A DNA stretch of 64,000 bases, from the NCBI RefSeq assembly GCF_900102505.1, contig NZ_FMVT01000005.1:1-64000 (forward strand), in the 5' to 3' direction. Under the pieces are notes generated by a model that was given only the letters and a program-made list of their open reading frames with translations, was not told the DNA's origin and did no database searches. The stretch is from Paracoccus tibetensis. GTDB lineage: Bacteria; Pseudomonadota; Alphaproteobacteria; Rhodobacterales; Rhodobacteraceae. The position numbers and the translations under genes were made by a program. Shown one piece after another: positions 61,508-64,000 of this stretch. Position 1 is the stretch's first letter. The number at the start of each line of letters is the position of its first letter.

Positions 61508-61952
61508 TCCGCAGCAAGCGACCGACGCCCTGGCGGCCGGCCTCTTTGCCGAGCTGCTGATCGCCGAGCAGCTCTCGCGCGAGCTGATCGGCAAGGCGCT
61601 GCCGCGCGGCATGCAGATCTCGCATTTCTCCGTGCTGAACCTCCTGGCTCATGTGAACGAGGAACGCACGCCCGCCCAGCTGGCCGAGGCGTTCCACGTC
61701 ACGCGCGGGGCGATGACCAACACGCTGTCGCGGCTGGAATGGGCGGGCCATGTCCACATCCGCCCCGATTGGGACGATGCCCGGCGCAAGTTCGTCTCGA
61801 TCAGCCCGGCGGGGCGCGCGGCGCGGGACGCGGCGCTTGCCGCCTTCATGCCGGTGATCGGCAGCGTCGTGCGCGACATCGGCGGCGAGCGCGTGCGCGG
61901 CATCCTGCCGGTCCTGCGCGAGCTGCGCCGGCGCCTCGCGCGCGAGGCCTGA
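61482..61952 (+). CDS. MarR-family transcriptional regulator
   Basis: This protein of about 156 residues has a winged helix domain: HFSVLNLLAHVNEERTPAQL, then AFHVTRGAMTNTLSRLEWAG (recognition helix) and the wing HIRPDWDDARRKFVSISPAG. MarR proteins usually repress stress or degradation genes in response to small ligands. The start is uncertain: 61482 gives less overlap with the nitrilase gene, while 61452 is in frame and longer. No operator was identified. Confidence 0.85.
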   Translation: MTKHAPPTDPQQATDALAAGLFAELLIAEQLSRELIGKALPRGMQISHFSVLNLLAHVNEERTPAQLAEAFHVTRGAMTNTLSRLEWAGHVHIRPDWDDARRKFVSISPAGRAARDAALAAFMPVIGSVVRDIGGERVRGILPVLRELRRRLAREA

Positions 61953-61979
61953 GGCAGAAGAAGCCTGGGGCGGCCGGGC

Positions 61980-62720
61980 CTAGCGCCTCGCCGCCAGCAG
62001 GTAGTTCACCGACAGGTCCCGGTCCGACAGGCGCCAGGCGAAGGTCACCGGGTTGAAGACCATCCCCTTGCGGTCGATGACCGACATGCCGCCACCCTTC
62101 ACCAGCCCCGCCAGCTCGTCCGGGGTGATGAATCGGCGCCAGTCATGGGTGCCGCGCGGCAGCCAGCGCAGCACCCACTCGGCCCCGACGATGGCCGCGG
62201 CGAAGCTGCGGGCGGTGCGGTTCAGCGTGGACAGGATCAGCAGCCCGCCCGGCTTCAGCAGCTGCCGGCAGGTGGCGACGAAGGCGGCCGGTCCCTCGAC
62301 ATGCTCGACGATCTCGAGCGCGAGGACCACGTCGTATAGCTCGCCCTGCTTTGCCAGCGCCTCGGCCGTGCTCGCGCGGTAGTCGATGGCAAGCCCCTGC
62401 GCCTCGGCATGGACCTTCGCCACCGCGATGTTGCCGGCGGCCGCGTCCGCGCCGGTGACCGCCGCGCCAAGCCGCGCCATCGGCTCGGCCACGAGGCCGC
62501 CGCCGCAGCCGATGTCGAGGATGCGCAGCCCCTCCAGCGGCCGGCGCGCGCTGCGGTCGCGGCCGAACTCGGCGGCAATCTGCGCCGTGATGTAGTCCAG
62601 CCGCAGCGGGTTCATCAGGTGCAGCGGGCGGAACTTGCCGTTCGGGTCCCACCATTCGGCGGCCATCGCCTCGAACTTCGCGATCTCGGCCGGGTCGATG
62701 CTGGTGGCGCTGTCGGTCAT
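61980..62720 (-). CDS. ubiG: 3-demethylubiquinol/2-polyprenyl-6-hydroxyphenol O-methyltransferase
   Basis: This 246-residue enzyme performs both O-methylations in ubiquinone synthesis. The SAM motif is [19 protein letters not shown] near residue 66. [20 protein letters not shown] and [14 protein letters not shown] are also UbiG-typical, with the late [21 protein letters not shown] 62720 has AAGGA upstream. It is divergent from the proline iminopeptidase gene with 50 bp between. Confidence 0.95.
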   Translation of the reverse strand: MTDSATSIDPAEIAKFEAMAAEWWDPNGKFRPLHLMNPLRLDYITAQIAAEFGRDRSARRPLEGLRILDIGCGGGLVAEPMARLGAAVTGADAAAGNIAVAKVHAEAQGLAIDYRASTAEALAKQGELYDVVLALEIVEHVEGPAAFVATCRQLLKPGGLLILSTLNRTARSFAAAIVGAEWVLRWLPRGTHDWRRFITPDELAGLVKGGGMSVIDRKGMVFNPVTFAWRLSDRDLSVNYLLAARR

Positions 62721-62770
62721 GCGGCGGTCCTTGGCTGGCGGGCGGTTGCGTCTGCGCTTATAGTGGCAGC

Positions 62771-63760
62771 ATGGACCGATTGGCAGGACAAATCTCCGCG
62801 GCACATGGCCGCCTGCATCCGGCGACCGACCCCTTCGCCCGGCACATGCTGGACGTGGGCGACGGCCACCGGATCTATGTCGAGCAGTGCGGCAACCCGA
62901 AGGGCCGGCCGGTCCTGGTTCTGCACGGCGGCCCCGGCGGCGGGTGCAGCCCGTTCATGCGGCGCTTCTTCGACCCGGCGCATTACCACGTCATCCTGTT
63001 CGACCAGCGCGGCTGCGGCCGCTCGACGCCCTCGGCCTCGGTCACGGCGAACACGACGCAGCACCTCATCGCCGACATCGCGCTGATCCGCGAGAGGATG
63101 GGCATCGGGCGTTGGCTTCTCTTCGGCGGCAGCTGGGGCGCGACCCTGGCGATGGCCTATGCCGAGGCTCATCCCGACCACGTCACCGGGCTGATCCTGC
63201 GCGGCGTCTTCCTGGGCACCACGGCCGAGCTGGACTGGTTCTATGGCGGCGGCGCGGCGCGCTTTTTCCCAGAGCTGTGGGCGCAGTTCCAGGAGCCGAT
63301 CCCGACCGCCGAGCGCGACGACATGATCGCGGCCTATCACCGCCGCCTCTTTGACGCCGATCTTGGCCGGCAGGGCCGCTTCGCCCTGCCCTGGCTCATG
63401 TGGGAGAACGCGCTGGCTGGGCTGCAATCGGCGCCGGTCAGCCACGCCCCCGCCGATTACGCCCGCGCCTTCGCCCGGCTCGAGAACCACTATTTCCTCA
63501 ACCGCTGCTTTCTGGACGAGGGCCAGCTGCTGCGCGACCGCGCCCGGATCGAGCATCTGCCGGTCGTCATCGTGCAGGGCCGCTACGACATGGTCTGTCC
63601 GCCCGCAACGGCCGCCGCGCTGGCGCAGGGCTGGCCGGGCGCGGACCTGCGGATCGTGCCGGCCTCGGGCCATGCCCTCAGCGAGCCGCGTATCTCGGCC
63701 GAACTGGTGCGCGTGATGGACACGATCCGTGACGAGGACCGCGAGGCGAAGGGCGCGTGA
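62771..63760 (+). CDS. pip: proline iminopeptidase
   Basis: This 329-residue alpha/beta hydrolase cleaves N-terminal proline from peptides. The oxyanion region is [20 protein letters not shown], the nucleophile elbow [17 protein letters not shown], and the Asp and His are in GRYDMVCPP and ASGHALSEP. No signal, so it is cytoplasmic. The stop overlaps the ATG of tspO by one base (TGATG). Confidence 0.93.
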   Translation: MDRLAGQISAAHGRLHPATDPFARHMLDVGDGHRIYVEQCGNPKGRPVLVLHGGPGGGCSPFMRRFFDPAHYHVILFDQRGCGRSTPSASVTANTTQHLIADIALIRERMGIGRWLLFGGSWGATLAMAYAEAHPDHVTGLILRGVFLGTTAELDWFYGGGAARFFPELWAQFQEPIPTAERDDMIAAYHRRLFDADLGRQGRFALPWLMWENALAGLQSAPVSHAPADYARAFARLENHYFLNRCFLDEGQLLRDRARIEHLPVVIVQGRYDMVCPPATAAALAQGWPGADLRIVPASGHALSEPRISAELVRVMDTIRDEDREAKGA

Positions 63761-64000
63761 TGACGGCGCAGCTGTTCCTGATCTTCCTTCTGGCCAATGC
63801 CGCGGCGGCCACCACCGGCATCGTCTTCCGCCCCGGCGCCTGGTATGCGGGGCTGCGCAAGCCCGGCTTCACGCCGCCGAACTGGGCCTTCCCCGTCGCC
63901 TGGAGCCTGATCTACCTGCTTTCGGCCTGGGCGGCGGCGCGGGTGGCGATGCTGCCCGGCGCGGGCCTTCCGCTGGCGCTCTGGGCGGCGCAGGTGGCGC
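63760..64000 (+). CDS. tspO: TspO/MBR-family protein (3' end outside window)
   Basis: The first 80 codons are visible. The first membrane helix (LFLIFLLANAAAATTGIVF) precedes the family motif WYAGLRKPGFTPPNWAFPVA and the second helix (WSLIYLLSAWAAARVAM). TspO proteins are five-helix outer-membrane or mitochondrial-type sensors that bind porphyrins; in Rhodobacter they adjust photosynthesis gene expression. The gene is cut by the window edge. Confidence 0.9.
   Translation, partial: MTAQLFLIFLLANAAAATTGIVFRPGAWYAGLRKPGFTPPNWAFPVAWSLIYLLSAWAAARVAMLPGAGLPLALWAAQVA

Overview
The window looks like an alphaproteobacterial chromosome of the Rhodobacteraceae, most likely Paracoccus or a close relative. 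The DNA is GC-rich with strongly G/C third codon positions. The gene set fits that family: smc next to ridA and a glycerophosphodiesterase, the run hslO - CoA Nudix - cca - ABC exporter - RNA methyltransferase, and two kinds of YkuD L,D-transpeptidase. Genus is an inference from gene content only.

The window splits at a tRNA-Met(CAU) gene (24104-24180, minus). Everything to its left (1-24103) reads as accessory DNA. From the left it holds the 3' end of an IS5-type transposase abutting a truncated tyrosine recombinase, and a metal block. The metal block has an operon sco - pcuAC - sco - DUF411 - L,D-transpeptidase, with a second L,D-transpeptidase beyond it. It also has a ZntA-type P-type ATPase with an ICMT-like methyltransferase, and a divergent MerR regulator with an SBF-family transporter. 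The ATPase promoter and the sco promoter carry the same MerR-type operator with a 19-bp spacer. Next come a GNAT enzyme, an inositol-phosphatase-like enzyme, a thermonuclease and a DnaQ-like exonuclease fused to a BRCT domain.

At 13194-19886 is an unusual module. It has a tiny ribbon-helix-helix gene, then seven plus-strand genes: an unknown 174-aa protein, a GIY-YIG nuclease with zinc ribbons, a soluble FtsH-like AAA+/M41 protease without membrane segments, a small coupled protein, two exported proteins and a one-helix membrane protein. A 1.46-kb gene-poor, partly AT-rich stretch follows. Then comes a mobilization block (MobC-like protein, putative relaxase with two genes nested in another frame, AlpA-like HTH) that ends 130 bp from the 3' end of the tRNA gene. 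No intact integrase is visible.

From 24104 to 64000 the content is housekeeping: gltX, efp, dinB-ygfZ-ABC exporter, an aminotransferase, rsmD, a peroxiredoxin, smc, lrgAB, mogA, argG, a response-regulator/PP2C phosphatase with a divergent HPt protein, ilvA, hslO, cca, a second pair of L,D-transpeptidases, hemH, comF, grxC, a nitrilase-family enzyme, ubiG, a proline iminopeptidase and the start of tspO. A family of GC-rich hairpins followed by a GGATATTTGG-like tail recurs at gene ends in this half.

The observations most worth following are the copper operon that also encodes a peptidoglycan L,D-transpeptidase, the nested genes in the relaxase locus, and the protease/nuclease/exported-protein module.
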